Shown piece after piece: positions 55,525 to 63,666 of a DNA stretch of 64,000 nucleotides. This DNA is from Rhodospirillum sp. (GTDB lineage: Bacteria > Pseudomonadota > Alphaproteobacteria > Rhodospirillales > Rhodospirillaceae). Under the pieces are notes generated by a model. That model saw nothing but the letters and a program-made list of their open reading frames with translations, made no database searches and had not been told where the DNA came from. Location: NCBI GenBank assembly GCA_021741145.1, contig JAIOYK010000017.1:30187-94186 (forward strand), read 5' to 3'. The first letter of the stretch is position 1. Every line of letters starts with the position of its first letter. The translations under genes and the position numbers were made by a program.

Positions 55525-56190
55525 GCCATCGGGCGGGTCCGAAATTGGGCGATTAGGACCAGGTCCGCCAGCCCGGGGTATAGACCTTTCGTTTAGGCCC
55601 CGCTTGAGTCGGACGCCGCGGCCCATTTGGGTGAGGATATCACGTGACTGCTTTATATCTTTCTGTGATCTCCATCACATCGCTCGTTGCGATTTTGCCA
55701 CAGGGTGGTGCTTGAATATGCTGGAATGATTTGAAAATTGCGATGAATCAAGGCTTAGCCAAACGTTTCGGTAAAAAATCGTCTGGCGATTTCGATGAAA
55801 ACCGGTATCCTGAATACGTGGAAGAAACGAAGTCGCCTTGTCGGGCATTTGGAACGTGGCCCGTCGAGCCATGATTGGGTCAAGGTACGGTCGGGTAGTC
55901 CGGAGGGATATCCTAGTCTGTATCTCTCAAGGGTCGATGGATGTCGGGATGGCGCGGTCGATGCCAAGGGAATCTTCGGGTACCTGGCTTTGGTCGGCTG
56001 TTCCTTGGGCAACGGTCTCCGAATCTTTTCTTTCATGCCGGGGTTTGGGGGGCCGGGGCCGTCAGGCCATGGTCCCGATCCGGGTCCACTTTCGTATCCT
56101 CGCGGTTTTTTGAACCGGAGGACCAGTCTACTTGGCGCCATTCCGGCGCGCTTTCGTCGAAAACCGTTAAATTCTGGGGGAGTTACCTGA
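55525..56190. other. Long intergenic region upstream of the OmpA-like lipoprotein
   Basis: 666 bp with no supported gene. The AT-rich stretch ~55640-55790 contains the CRP-type palindrome. A 131-codon plus frame (55795-56190) ends exactly where the lipoprotein gene begins, but it lacks a ribosome site and has shadow-like composition. A long 5' leader of the highly expressed lipoprotein or an unrecognised small RNA would explain the length. Confidence 0.45.
55664..55679. promoter_or_regulatory. Perfect CRP-type palindrome TGTGA-N6-TCACA
   Basis: TGTGATCTCCATCACA matches the CRP half-sites exactly and also contains GTGAT-N4-ATCAC as used by some CRP/FNR relatives. It sits in an AT-rich patch ~510 bp upstream of the OmpA-like gene. 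The controlled transcript is not obvious. Confidence 0.6.
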
Positions 56191-57075
56191 ATGTACAGGA
56201 AAGTTCTGGCGCTCGCCGCCGGTGGCCTGCTGCTCGGCGCGTGCGACATCTACGGTCCGATGACCCACAACATGAGTGCTTTCGATTGGGGCGATCCGAA
56301 GCCCTTGGAGGAGTTGCAAGCCGCCGACCGCGCGGGAACTGAATTCACCGCCATGCTGGCCAATGGCTACCAGGAAATGTCCATCGCCGAGCAGGGGCGG
56401 AGCGACTGGCGTGATTCCCAGCGTTGGGCCCGTAAGGGTGAGCTGGCCGCTTCCGGTGCCGTCGTGCACCCCGAGTTGCCCGACCGGTGGGACTTGGAAC
56501 TGGTCAACTACTACGTCGAGCGCGTGGATGGCACCTCCTACAAGGATCTTTACGAAGTCCGTGAAGACCTGATGGAAACCTTCTACTACTGCGGAACCCG
56601 CGAGAAGGATCCCGCCCTGTCCGCCAAGGCTCAACTGGCTTTCGACTGCTTGGTCGAAGAGTTGGACGAGGGCTGGGACGAGAAGGCCATCGGCATGTGC
56701 CGGACAACCCTCGAGGAATCCCTGGCTAAGCTGAAGACCTACTGCAAACCCATGGAGTTCGTGGTTCTGTTCGACTTCAACGGCGACACCCTGACCGCCG
56801 ATGGCACCGGTATCGTCGCCGAGATCGCCAAGATCGCCAGCGACAAGCGCGCCGTGACCCTGACCGGTTGGGCCGACACCGTGGGCAATGCCGGGTACAA
56901 TCAGGCTCTGTCCTCCCGTCGCGTGGCCGCCGTCCAAGCCGCCTTGATCCAGGCCGGCGTCCCGGCCGACATGATCTCCGAGTCCGCCATGGGCAACCGC
57001 GATCTGCCGGTCTCCACTGGCCCGGGTGTGAAGAACCAGCAGAACCGCTCGGTTCTGGCCGTCGTGGCCCAGTAA
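56191..57075 (+). CDS. OmpA-family outer-membrane lipoprotein
   Basis: A 294-aa protein. The signal peptide ends in the lipobox LLGAC with Cys18 as lipidation site. A family-specific region of ~160 residues follows (MSAFDWGDPKPLEELQAADRA; four conserved Cys at YYCG, FDCL, GMCR, TYCK). The C-terminal OmpA peptidoglycan-binding domain has VVLFDFNGDTLTADGTGIV, TGWADTVGNAGYNQALSSRRVAAV and NRSVLAVV. It anchors the outer membrane to peptidoglycan. Synonymous codon choice (GTC, GCC, AAG, GGT) looks like a highly expressed gene. A terminator follows. Confidence 0.9.
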   Translation: MYRKVLALAAGGLLLGACDIYGPMTHNMSAFDWGDPKPLEELQAADRAGTEFTAMLANGYQEMSIAEQGRSDWRDSQRWARKGELAASGAVVHPELPDRWDLELVNYYVERVDGTSYKDLYEVREDLMETFYYCGTREKDPALSAKAQLAFDCLVEELDEGWDEKAIGMCRTTLEESLAKLKTYCKPMEFVVLFDFNGDTLTADGTGIVAEIAKIASDKRAVTLTGWADTVGNAGYNQALSSRRVAAVQAALIQAGVPADMISESAMGNRDLPVSTGPGVKNQQNRSVLAVVAQ

Positions 57076-57137
57076 GACCGCGATCAGGACATAAAGGCCC
57101 GATTGGATTGATCAATCCGACCGGACCTTCCAATAGG

Positions 57138-57172
57138 AGCCGCCCTTCCTTCGAGGGGCGGCTTTCTCTTTT
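57138..57172 (+). terminator. Rho-independent terminator after the OmpA-like gene
   Basis: AGCCGCCC / GGGCGGCT stem with a ~10-base loop followed by TTCTCTTTT, 63 bp downstream of the stop. Confidence 0.85.
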
Positions 57173-57263
57173 AGGATACGGGTGTCCCCGAGGGTTGCCC
57201 AGGCCCCCAGAAATGTGGTTCCTTGCCCCCTGGGGTATTGGAGCGTTGATCCGAGGTGTATGA

Positions 57264-57608
57264 ATGATTCGTAAGGTTTTGGTTGTCGCGGCTTGCCTAT
57301 TGGCTCCCTCCGTGGCTTGGGCGGATACGTGTAACATTATAGGGGTCTATGGGGCGATTGCCCTGGTGGTTTGCCCGAACGCCCAGGGGGCCACGGCCCT
57401 CGAGGAAGCAGGGCGCGAAGCCTGCGAGCCCATCAGTGTCCGGGGTGTCTGCAATGCTTGGATCTGGAACAAGGCGGATCGGGCCGCCCGTGTCTTGCCC
57501 ATGACTGATCGCCAATTGGCCAACGTTACGGCCCTGTGGATCAACAAGCATAATCAGTTGAAAGTCTGCGCCCGAGATGGTTGCTACGCTGGCCAAGTGA
57601 AGAAGTAG
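57264..57608 (+). CDS. Secreted six-cysteine hypothetical protein
   Basis: A 114-aa protein with a signal peptide (MIRKVLVVAACLLAPSVAWA|DT). The mature 94 residues contain six Cys (DTCN, VVCP, EACE, GVCN, KVCA, GCYA), consistent with three disulfides in the periplasm. It also has several Trp (AWIWNKAD, ALWINKHN). Not a family I recognise. It may be co-transcribed with the alpha/beta hydrolase that begins nine bases after its stop. Confidence 0.65.
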   Translation: MIRKVLVVAACLLAPSVAWADTCNIIGVYGAIALVVCPNAQGATALEEAGREACEPISVRGVCNAWIWNKADRAARVLPMTDRQLANVTALWINKHNQLKVCARDGCYAGQVKK

Positions 57609-57616
57609 GCCGCGTC

Positions 57617-58522
57617 GTGGTCGCCACGGGGGATGAGCCCGTGATCCTGGCCGCGCGTCGGACGGAGTCCGGTCGATCCATCCGGACGGAGTCCGGTCGA
57701 TCCATCCGGACGGAGTCCGGTCGATCCATCCGGACGGAGTCCGGTCGATCCATCCGGACGGAGTCCGGTCGATCCATGGTCCTGCTGCATGGCCTGTTCG
57801 GATCCTCCCGCAATTGGACGGGGATCGCCAAGCGGTTGGGCGAGGGGTTCGATGTCCATGCCTTGGATCTGCGGAACCATGGGGACTCCCCTTGGACCGA
57901 CGGGGTGGATTACCCCGCCATGGCCACCGACGTTCTCGCATACATGGATGCCCATGGCCTGGACAGACCGATCTTGGTAGGCCACAGCATGGGCGGCAAG
58001 GTGGCCATGTGTCTGGCCCTTCTCCATCCGGCGCGGATTGGACCGCTGGTGGTGGCCGATATCGCACCGGTTCCCTATGACACTGGCCGGGAGCGCTATA
58101 TCGAAGCCATGAAGGCCGTGCCGGTCGGACAGTTGTCCCGCCGATCCGAGGCGGATACCCATCTGGCCGAAGCCGTTCCCGATTGGGGAACGCGTCAATT
58201 CCTGCTGCAAAATTTGGTGGATGACGGCGCCGGCGCCTATCGGTGGCGGATCAATCTGGCGGTCCTGGAATCCGCAATGGACGCCATTGTCGGATTTCCG
58301 GACCTGGGACCCGATCATGGGGGAGCGCCCTTCGAGGGGCCCTGCCTGTTCATCCGCGGGGACCGCTCGGACTATGTGGTGGACGCCCACCGCCCGGTCA
58401 TCGAGGCCCTGTTTCCCAGGACCCGACTGATCACCATCAAGGACGCGGGTCATCTGGTTCACGCTGAAAAGCCCGACGCTTTCCTCTCCATCCTGACGGG
58501 ATTCCTGTCCCGGGTTGAATAA
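57617..58522 (+). CDS. Alpha/beta hydrolase (YbfF-like) with five in-frame 24-bp repeats near the N-terminus
   Basis: About 301 aa from GTG 57617, with AGTAGG upstream. The start is uncertain, because ATG 57778-side (codon at 57776) directly before VLLHGLFGSS would also give a short enzyme. Catalytic motifs: VLLHGLFGSSRNW, nucleophile LVGHSMGGKVAM, Asp in FIRGDRSDYV and His in DAGHLVHAEKP. This is the YbfF/esterase group. Between the first beta-strand (EPVILAARR) and the next (SMVLLHG) the octapeptide RTESGRS(I/M) is repeated five times. A single copy would give a normal fold. Confidence 0.82.
   Translation: MVATGDEPVILAARRTESGRSIRTESGRSIRTESGRSIRTESGRSIRTESGRSMVLLHGLFGSSRNWTGIAKRLGEGFDVHALDLRNHGDSPWTDGVDYPAMATDVLAYMDAHGLDRPILVGHSMGGKVAMCLALLHPARIGPLVVADIAPVPYDTGRERYIEAMKAVPVGQLSRRSEADTHLAEAVPDWGTRQFLLQNLVDDGAGAYRWRINLAVLESAMDAIVGFPDLGPDHGGAPFEGPCLFIRGDRSDYVVDAHRPVIEALFPRTRLITIKDAGHLVHAEKPDAFLSILTGFLSRVE
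57659..57778 (+). repeat. Five tandem 24-bp repeats inside the hydrolase gene
   Basis: Units at 57659, 57683, 57707, 57731 and 57755 are identical except for the last base of the fifth. Each starts CGGACGGAGTCC and ends GATCCATC. They encode RTESGRSI in the gene frame. The lack of divergence points to recent expansion by slippage or unequal recombination. Confidence 0.97.
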
Positions 58523-58603
58523 GCCGGTCGCTAAGGCGGACTGAGGAAAAGTGTCAGCGGTTTTCCGTCTCACTCCGCTCTAATGATATGATTTAGATCA
58601 CGT

Positions 58604-59515
58604 TTATGGCTCCGTGGCGGGCTCCGGTTCCACCAGGGGCGTGACCATCGACCGATAGGCGTGCCATGTGGCGTGACCGATCAAGGGCATGGTGACGATA
58701 AGGCCCACGTAGGCCGTGGCGAGTCCTCCCCCAATGAACAGGACAATGATCGCCGCCCACCCCATCAGGGGCCGCCGGTTGAGGCGGACGGTCCGTAGGG
58801 AGACCGAGGCGGCGGTGAAGATATCTTCCTTCCTGTCGAGCATCAGCGGCAGGGAGATCACTCCGAAAACGAAGGCCAGGACCGCGAATCCGGCCCCGAC
58901 CGCGGTGCCGAGGACGAGGAAGATTGCCCCATCCAGGCTGGTCAAGGCATGAGTGACCATGTTGTGCCAGGAGATGCTGGTGTAGGGGAAGGTGATGGCG
59001 AAGATCAGCACGGCGATGCGGACCCAGATCATCATGAAGATCATCAGGACCAAGCCCGCGGTCATGATGTGGAAACCATTGCGGCGGAAAGCCAGCAGGG
59101 CGGTGGGTAGGGAGGGAGGGTTCCCGCGTTCCAGGGTCCGGCTGATTTCACATAGGCCAATACCCAGAATTGGGCCGACCAACAGGAATCCGCCGATCAT
59201 GGGAGAGATCAGATAGGCCATGTCGAGCTGGACCAAACCGATGGTCAGACCATACCCGACCACCACGAAAATCAATCCGTAGGACAGACTCGCCACCCCG
59301 CCCCGGCGGTAGTCCGCCCATCCCGCGGCCAGCCAACCGAAGACATCGGCCATGACGATCCGGTTGACCTGGAAGCGGGGGGGCGGCCGACCGGGCATGT
59401 CGGATGGATCCCCGGGGAGCGGGTCCTGGGGGGCCGAGTCTTGGGGGGCCGAGTCCTGGGGAGGCGAGTCCGGGATGGGCGAAGGATCGGGGGACGGCGA
59501 GGGGGTGTCTTCCAT
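58604..59515 (-). CDS. DUF2189 integral membrane protein, second paralogue
   Basis: A 303-aa protein. The N-terminal ~45 residues are Pro/Ser/Asp-rich with a PQDSA repeat and are probably disordered in the cytoplasm. Then come helices with the DUF2189 landmarks WLAAGWADYRRGGVASLSYG, GIGLCEISRTLERGNPPS, FGVISLPLMLDRKEDI and MPLIGHATWHAYRSMV. It shares motif order with the protein at 25551 (259 aa). Function unknown. Confidence 0.85.
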   Translation of the reverse strand: MEDTPSPSPDPSPIPDSPPQDSAPQDSAPQDPLPGDPSDMPGRPPPRFQVNRIVMADVFGWLAAGWADYRRGGVASLSYGLIFVVVGYGLTIGLVQLDMAYLISPMIGGFLLVGPILGIGLCEISRTLERGNPPSLPTALLAFRRNGFHIMTAGLVLMIFMMIWVRIAVLIFAITFPYTSISWHNMVTHALTSLDGAIFLVLGTAVGAGFAVLAFVFGVISLPLMLDRKEDIFTAASVSLRTVRLNRRPLMGWAAIIVLFIGGGLATAYVGLIVTMPLIGHATWHAYRSMVTPLVEPEPATEP

Positions 59516-59609
59516 GAAGGGTGCTCTCTGTCGGCGTTTTGGATCCCGGGGATAAAGGCGGGGACCCTTTTATGCCATGTGGGTCGTTGCGCCCCAACCT
59601 TGAAGGGGC

Positions 59610-60404
59610 CTACCCCCCGGGACCGTTCAGACGACAGCCCGCTGCCAACAGCAGCAGGAGCGGCGTCCGCCAGCGGACCAGATCATCCCGGGCCGTTCCG
59701 TCTTCCGGGGCGAGGTCGTGGGCCGCGGGGCGGGTCCAGATGCGTCGTTCGAGGTCGCGCCCAGCGATGGTTTCCCGCTCCGCCCTGGTGGCGCCTTCGA
59801 GTCCAGCGGGGTTGGGCCGGCCATTGGCCAGGATCGCGCCTTTTCCATTGGGACCGTGGCTGACCAGGGCGAAGGCGGCTCCCGAGGAGGGAAGTGCCGT
59901 AGGCCTCTCCTCACCAGGCACAAGGGGCAAGAGGCCGATGTTCCGATTCAGGGCCTTGGCTTCGGGGGCGCAGTCCATGGGGGCATATCCAGGAACATAG
60001 GATGTGCCCCCCATGTCCAGGGACGCGACCGAGGGCGAAATGGCGTAGGACAGGCGGTTGTCCCAGCCATCGATTCCGTCGGCCAGGGACAGGCCGAGCG
60101 CGCGCCAGGGGACCAGCCCCACCCGGTCACACCAGCTCTGGTCCGGACGCCCGTCCGGGGCGTCCCGGGAATCGGGGCAGGGGAGGGCACCATCCGTCAG
60201 AACCGCCCGGGTCAATGCCGCTTCCACCCGGTCGAAGGCGATCATGGTGGCCCGGTGCGCATTGGTCGCGCGCAAGGCGGTCGCCGCGGCGAAACCCGCC
60301 GCCCCCAGCAGGCCGAGGACCGCCAAGGCCAAGGCCATTTCGGGCAGGGTCGCTCCGGAGCGGGTCCTTGGCCGGAGGGGGCTGCTTTTGACGGTCGGGC
60401 TCAT
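59610..60404 (-). CDS. Orphan type IV pilin/pseudopilin-like protein
   Basis: A 264-aa protein with a class III prepilin signal: basic leader MSPTVKSSPLRPRTRSG, cleavage after G17, then ATLPEMALALAVLGLLGAAG with Glu at +5 and Ala instead of Phe at +1. The remainder contains four Cys (ALPCPDSRD, QSWCDRVG, PMDCAPEA, AAGCRLN) and the DDLVRW motif common in such proteins. No other pilus or type II secretion gene is in the window. The start codon lies within the first copy of a 28-bp repeat. Confidence 0.72.
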   Translation of the reverse strand: MSPTVKSSPLRPRTRSGATLPEMALALAVLGLLGAAGFAAATALRATNAHRATMIAFDRVEAALTRAVLTDGALPCPDSRDAPDGRPDQSWCDRVGLVPWRALGLSLADGIDGWDNRLSYAISPSVASLDMGGTSYVPGYAPMDCAPEAKALNRNIGLLPLVPGEERPTALPSSGAAFALVSHGPNGKGAILANGRPNPAGLEGATRAERETIAGRDLERRIWTRPAAHDLAPEDGTARDDLVRWRTPLLLLLAAGCRLNGPGG

Positions 60405-60478
60405 GGCGTCAACATTGTCATGGCGGGCTCATGGAGCCAACACTGTCTTGGCGGGCTCGTGGAGCCAACCGTGGCATG
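60395..60478. repeat. Three imperfect tandem 28-bp repeats between pilin-like and cupin genes
   Basis: Copies at 60395-60422, 60423-60450 and 60451-60478 share the core CGGGCTCATGG-n-GCCAACA and end in TTG/ATG. Copies 2 and 3 contain the inverted repeat GGCTC-N3-GAGCC. Copy 1 includes the pilin-like start codon on the minus strand. They could be regulator sites or a small minisatellite. Confidence 0.8.
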
Positions 60479-60579
60479 GTGGGCACGGTCGTGTTAGACC
60501 GAGAGGGAAAGGCCCCCCTTCCGTGGGGGAAATGGCGCCGCTTGGTGCGGGCCGAACTTGTTCGGAGGTCAGCGTCCCC

Positions 60580-61611
60580 ATGTCCATCTCGCTCACATTC
60601 GCCGACATTATCGCTCCCATGGATCCCAAGCAGTTCTTCGGTGACTATTTCGGCAGGAAGCCCTGCCATATCCCCGGCGACGCGGCCAAATTTGAACAGG
60701 TGATGTCTTGGCCGATCCTGGGTGATTTGGTGAACATGTCGGGCATCTGGGCGAGTGAAAACCTGCGGATCATCCGCGACCGGGAGGCTCTGCCCAACGA
60801 GGCCTATTGCACTCAGGACAAGGACCGGCGCAACCATGCCGCGCTGACTCCCCATCCGGAGAAGGTCAAGGCCCTGCTGGAGGACGGATGCTCCCTGGCC
60901 CTGAACCGCATCGACACCCTGACTCCTGGTCTGCGGGCCTTGGCCAACGCTCTGGAATCCCAGCTTTTCGGGCGAGCCCAGATCAATCTGTACTACTCCC
61001 GTAAGGAGGTGCAGGCCTTCTCCGCCCATAACGACGGCCACGATGTGCACGCCATCCATTGCGGTGGGGAAAAGGACTGGATTATCTACGATTTCCGCGC
61101 GGACAATCCGATCAACCATCCGAATTTCAAGCCATCCCCGGATGAACGGGATCGCCTTAAGGGCAAGCCCATGATGGAACTGACCATGAAGCCGGGGGAT
61201 TATCTTTACATTCCCCGGGGCCAGTACCATGAAGCCCTGTCCTCGACGGACCAATGCGTGCATCTGGCTTGTGGGGTCACCCATGTGATCGGCCTGGACC
61301 TGATGACCCTGGCCTGGGAACAGGCGATGGCCCACCCCCTGTTCCGGGCCAACGTGCCCCCGAATGTTGGTCCCCGATCGGCCGCCGACCAGCGGGCCTA
61401 TCTGGTGGAGCTCGCCAAGGTGATGGCCAATACCATGGCCAGCATCGAATTCCAGGAATTGGTCACGCAATTTCAGGCGAATTTCCGCAATACCCGGGGC
61501 TCGGTGTCCTTCCCCGTCGCCGTGGGACCCGATGGTGGCCCGCTTCGGCCCGAACCGTCCGCTCCGGCGCCCGCCCTGGCTGTTTTGGCTCGGAAACGGG
61601 AAAAGGCCTGA
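60580..61611 (+). CDS. JmjC-type cupin-4 dioxygenase (ribosomal oxygenase-like)
   Basis: A 343-aa protein. CGGAGG lies upstream of ATG 60580, and the longer open frame upstream is unrelated sequence. It is related to the PF08007 family (YcfD/NO66/MINA53): the facial triad is H150-x-D152 (SAHNDGHDVHAIH) and H217 (YIPRGQYHEAL), binding Fe(II) and 2-oxoglutarate. The N-terminal FFGDYFGRKPCHIPG matches the usual F...yW.k.P.li start. YcfD-type enzymes hydroxylate ribosomal protein residues, but substrate here is not established. Confidence 0.85.
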   Translation: MSISLTFADIIAPMDPKQFFGDYFGRKPCHIPGDAAKFEQVMSWPILGDLVNMSGIWASENLRIIRDREALPNEAYCTQDKDRRNHAALTPHPEKVKALLEDGCSLALNRIDTLTPGLRALANALESQLFGRAQINLYYSRKEVQAFSAHNDGHDVHAIHCGGEKDWIIYDFRADNPINHPNFKPSPDERDRLKGKPMMELTMKPGDYLYIPRGQYHEALSSTDQCVHLACGVTHVIGLDLMTLAWEQAMAHPLFRANVPPNVGPRSAADQRAYLVELAKVMANTMASIEFQELVTQFQANFRNTRGSVSFPVAVGPDGGPLRPEPSAPAPALAVLARKREKA

Positions 61612-61639
61612 CGGTTCGCGTTTGATCGGAGGCCTTTTT
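61601..61639 (+). terminator. Terminator overlapping the cupin stop codon
   Basis: AAAAGGCCT / AGGCCTTTTT, nine-base stem with a 20-nt loop, ending in T5. The left arm contains the end of the coding sequence. Confidence 0.6.
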
Positions 61640-61677
61640 CCGAGAGTCCGGCCCCAGGTGGGCCGTCATCCGAGGGT

Positions 61678-63666
61678 TTAGAGGGGAGCGCAGGCGCCTT
61701 TCAGCCAATCCAGATCCGCGCCTTCCAGGTGAGGGGAGAGGAGGCGCAGGACAAAGGCGTGATAGGCGTCCAACCACGCCACCTGATTCGGGGAGAGGGC
61801 CTCGACAAGGATGAGGTCGCGGGGGAAGGGCGCCGCCGTGAGGGTTTCAAATTCCAGGAAGGTCTCTCCGGTCAGTCCGATCTCCCCCTCCCGCGCGACC
61901 ACCGCGTTTTCGTGGCGGCAGCCAAAGCGACCAGGGAGGTAGGCGCCGGGCTCGTTGGACAGGACATTGCCGGCCAGGATCGCCCTTCGGCCTTCCTTGG
62001 AGATGCGGATGGCGCCTTCGTGCACGGCGAGGAAACTGCCGATGCCGTGACCGGTGCCGTGGTCGTATTCGATGCCCATGGCCCAAAGGTTCGCCCGGGT
62101 GATGCCATCCAACTGAGTCCCCGTGGTCCCCATGGGGAAACGGGTCGAGGCCAGGGTGGCGTGGCAGGATAGGACCGCTGTGATCACCGACCGCTCGAAA
62201 TTCCCGGCGGTGCCCCGGCAAAGGGTTCGCGTGATATCGGTCGTCCCCGAAAGGTACTGACCCCCGCTGTCCAACACGATGACATCGCCCGGTTCGATGA
62301 CCCGGTCCGAGTCCTTTGTCGGATGGTAGTGGATGACCGCGCCATTCGGGCCAGACCCCACGATGGTCGCGAAGCTGGGGCCGCGGAAGGTCGGATCCAT
62401 GGCCCGGAAGGCCGTGACCTTCTCGGAGATCATCATTTCGGTCAGCGGCTTGTCGAGGGGATATTCGGAGAACCAGCGCATGAAACGGACCATGGCGACT
62501 CCATCCCGGGTCATGGCCTCGCGGAACCCGTTGAGTTCCTCGGTGGTCTTGCGCAGGCGGGCGACTTCCGTCGGGTCTTCTTGGTGGACGATCCGGGCTC
62601 CCGCCGAGGCGAGGCGGGTTTCGATCCATTTTGGGGTCCGGGCCAGATCGAGGGCGACGGTCGCGCCGCCGCCTCCAAGGTCGCCAAGGAAGCCCTCGAA
62701 GGCCTCCATGGCGTGGAGGGAAACCCTCTTTCCTAAATGGGACAAAACCTCCGGGGACAGCTTGCGTGTCTCGACGAAGAGATCGGCCTGGCCGTTGTCG
62801 TGGATGATCGCATGGGATTCGACGACGGGGGTGAAGGCTGTATCGCCTCCGCGGATGTTGAAGGCCCAGGCGATGGAATCCAATTGGGAGAGAACCAACC
62901 GTCGCGCCCCGAGTTTGAGCAAGTCGGCGGCCATGGCGGCCCGCTTGTCCTCGCTGGACACACCTGTCCGTTCAATGGGGTGGGGGACCACGGCGGAAAA
63001 GGGCTTTGGGGGGCGGTTGGTCCAAAGTCGGTCGATGGGGTTTTCGCTCAGGGGGACCAGAGTCAGGGTGGTGTCGGCAAGGGCTTTTTCGATGGCGACC
63101 ACCTCCTGGGAAGAGTGGAGTCGGGCATCGTAGCCGATCCGCGTCCGCTCCGGCAGGGTCTGGCCAAGGAACTCCCACAGGGGGGGGCGCTGGAAATGGC
63201 GGGATTCGAACAGGGCCGAATCGAGCTCCTTGGCCGCCTGCAAGACATACCGGCCGTCGATGAACAGCCATGCGGAATCCCGTGCGATCATCGCCGTGCC
63301 CGCCGAACCGGTGAATCCGGTGATCCACTCCAGGCGTTTGGCGTAGGTCGGCAGGTCCTCGGTCCGGTGTTCGTTGGCCCGGGGGACCAGGAGGGCATCG
63401 ATCCCCAGTCCGTCGAAGAGCGCCCGCAAGGCCGCGAGGCGCGTCGGGTCATAAGGGGATGCGGGGGGAACCCGGTCGGCGATGACCGAGAGCAAGTCCG
63501 CGCGAAGATCGTCAGGGATCCCGGGAAAATAAAGATCCGTCCAGGCCGGACGCCATTGGGCCCCCTCGACCACGGCGATTCGCTCCAGCGCGGCGGGGAT
63601 GTCCTTCGCCACCTCATCGACCGCATGGGGGGAAAGGCGGTCGATGAGGGCGCGGTCGAAGGGCAT
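61678..63666 (-). CDS. Xaa-Pro aminopeptidase (M24B)
   Basis: A 662-aa metallopeptidase from ATG 63666 with AAGGATC upstream. It has two creatinase-N-like domains (LFDGLGIDALLVPRANEHR; RLEWITGFTGSAGTAMI) and a C-terminal pita-bread domain. Dinuclear metal ligands are in VIVLDSGGQYLSGTTDITRT (two Asp), HGTGHGIGSFLAVHEG (His), LSNEPGAYLPG (Glu) and HENAVVA (Glu). It removes N-terminal residues preceding proline, cytosolic. It is ~55 residues longer at the N-terminus than many bacterial homologues of ~600 aa. This is the last gene of the window. Confidence 0.9.
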   Translation of the reverse strand: MPFDRALIDRLSPHAVDEVAKDIPAALERIAVVEGAQWRPAWTDLYFPGIPDDLRADLLSVIADRVPPASPYDPTRLAALRALFDGLGIDALLVPRANEHRTEDLPTYAKRLEWITGFTGSAGTAMIARDSAWLFIDGRYVLQAAKELDSALFESRHFQRPPLWEFLGQTLPERTRIGYDARLHSSQEVVAIEKALADTTLTLVPLSENPIDRLWTNRPPKPFSAVVPHPIERTGVSSEDKRAAMAADLLKLGARRLVLSQLDSIAWAFNIRGGDTAFTPVVESHAIIHDNGQADLFVETRKLSPEVLSHLGKRVSLHAMEAFEGFLGDLGGGGATVALDLARTPKWIETRLASAGARIVHQEDPTEVARLRKTTEELNGFREAMTRDGVAMVRFMRWFSEYPLDKPLTEMMISEKVTAFRAMDPTFRGPSFATIVGSGPNGAVIHYHPTKDSDRVIEPGDVIVLDSGGQYLSGTTDITRTLCRGTAGNFERSVITAVLSCHATLASTRFPMGTTGTQLDGITRANLWAMGIEYDHGTGHGIGSFLAVHEGAIRISKEGRRAILAGNVLSNEPGAYLPGRFGCRHENAVVAREGEIGLTGETFLEFETLTAAPFPRDLILVEALSPNQVAWLDAYHAFVLRLLSPHLEGADLDWLKGACAPL

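Noticed and set aside
55795..56190. 131-aa gene before the OmpA-like lipoprotein
   Set aside because: No ribosome site, and a Gly/Pro/Arg-rich composition typical of shadow frames.
57659..57778. CRISPR array
   Set aside because: The units are contiguous without spacers and encode protein in frame.
60395..60478. CRISPR-like repeats
   Set aside because: Only three imperfect contiguous copies without spacers, and no cas genes in the window.
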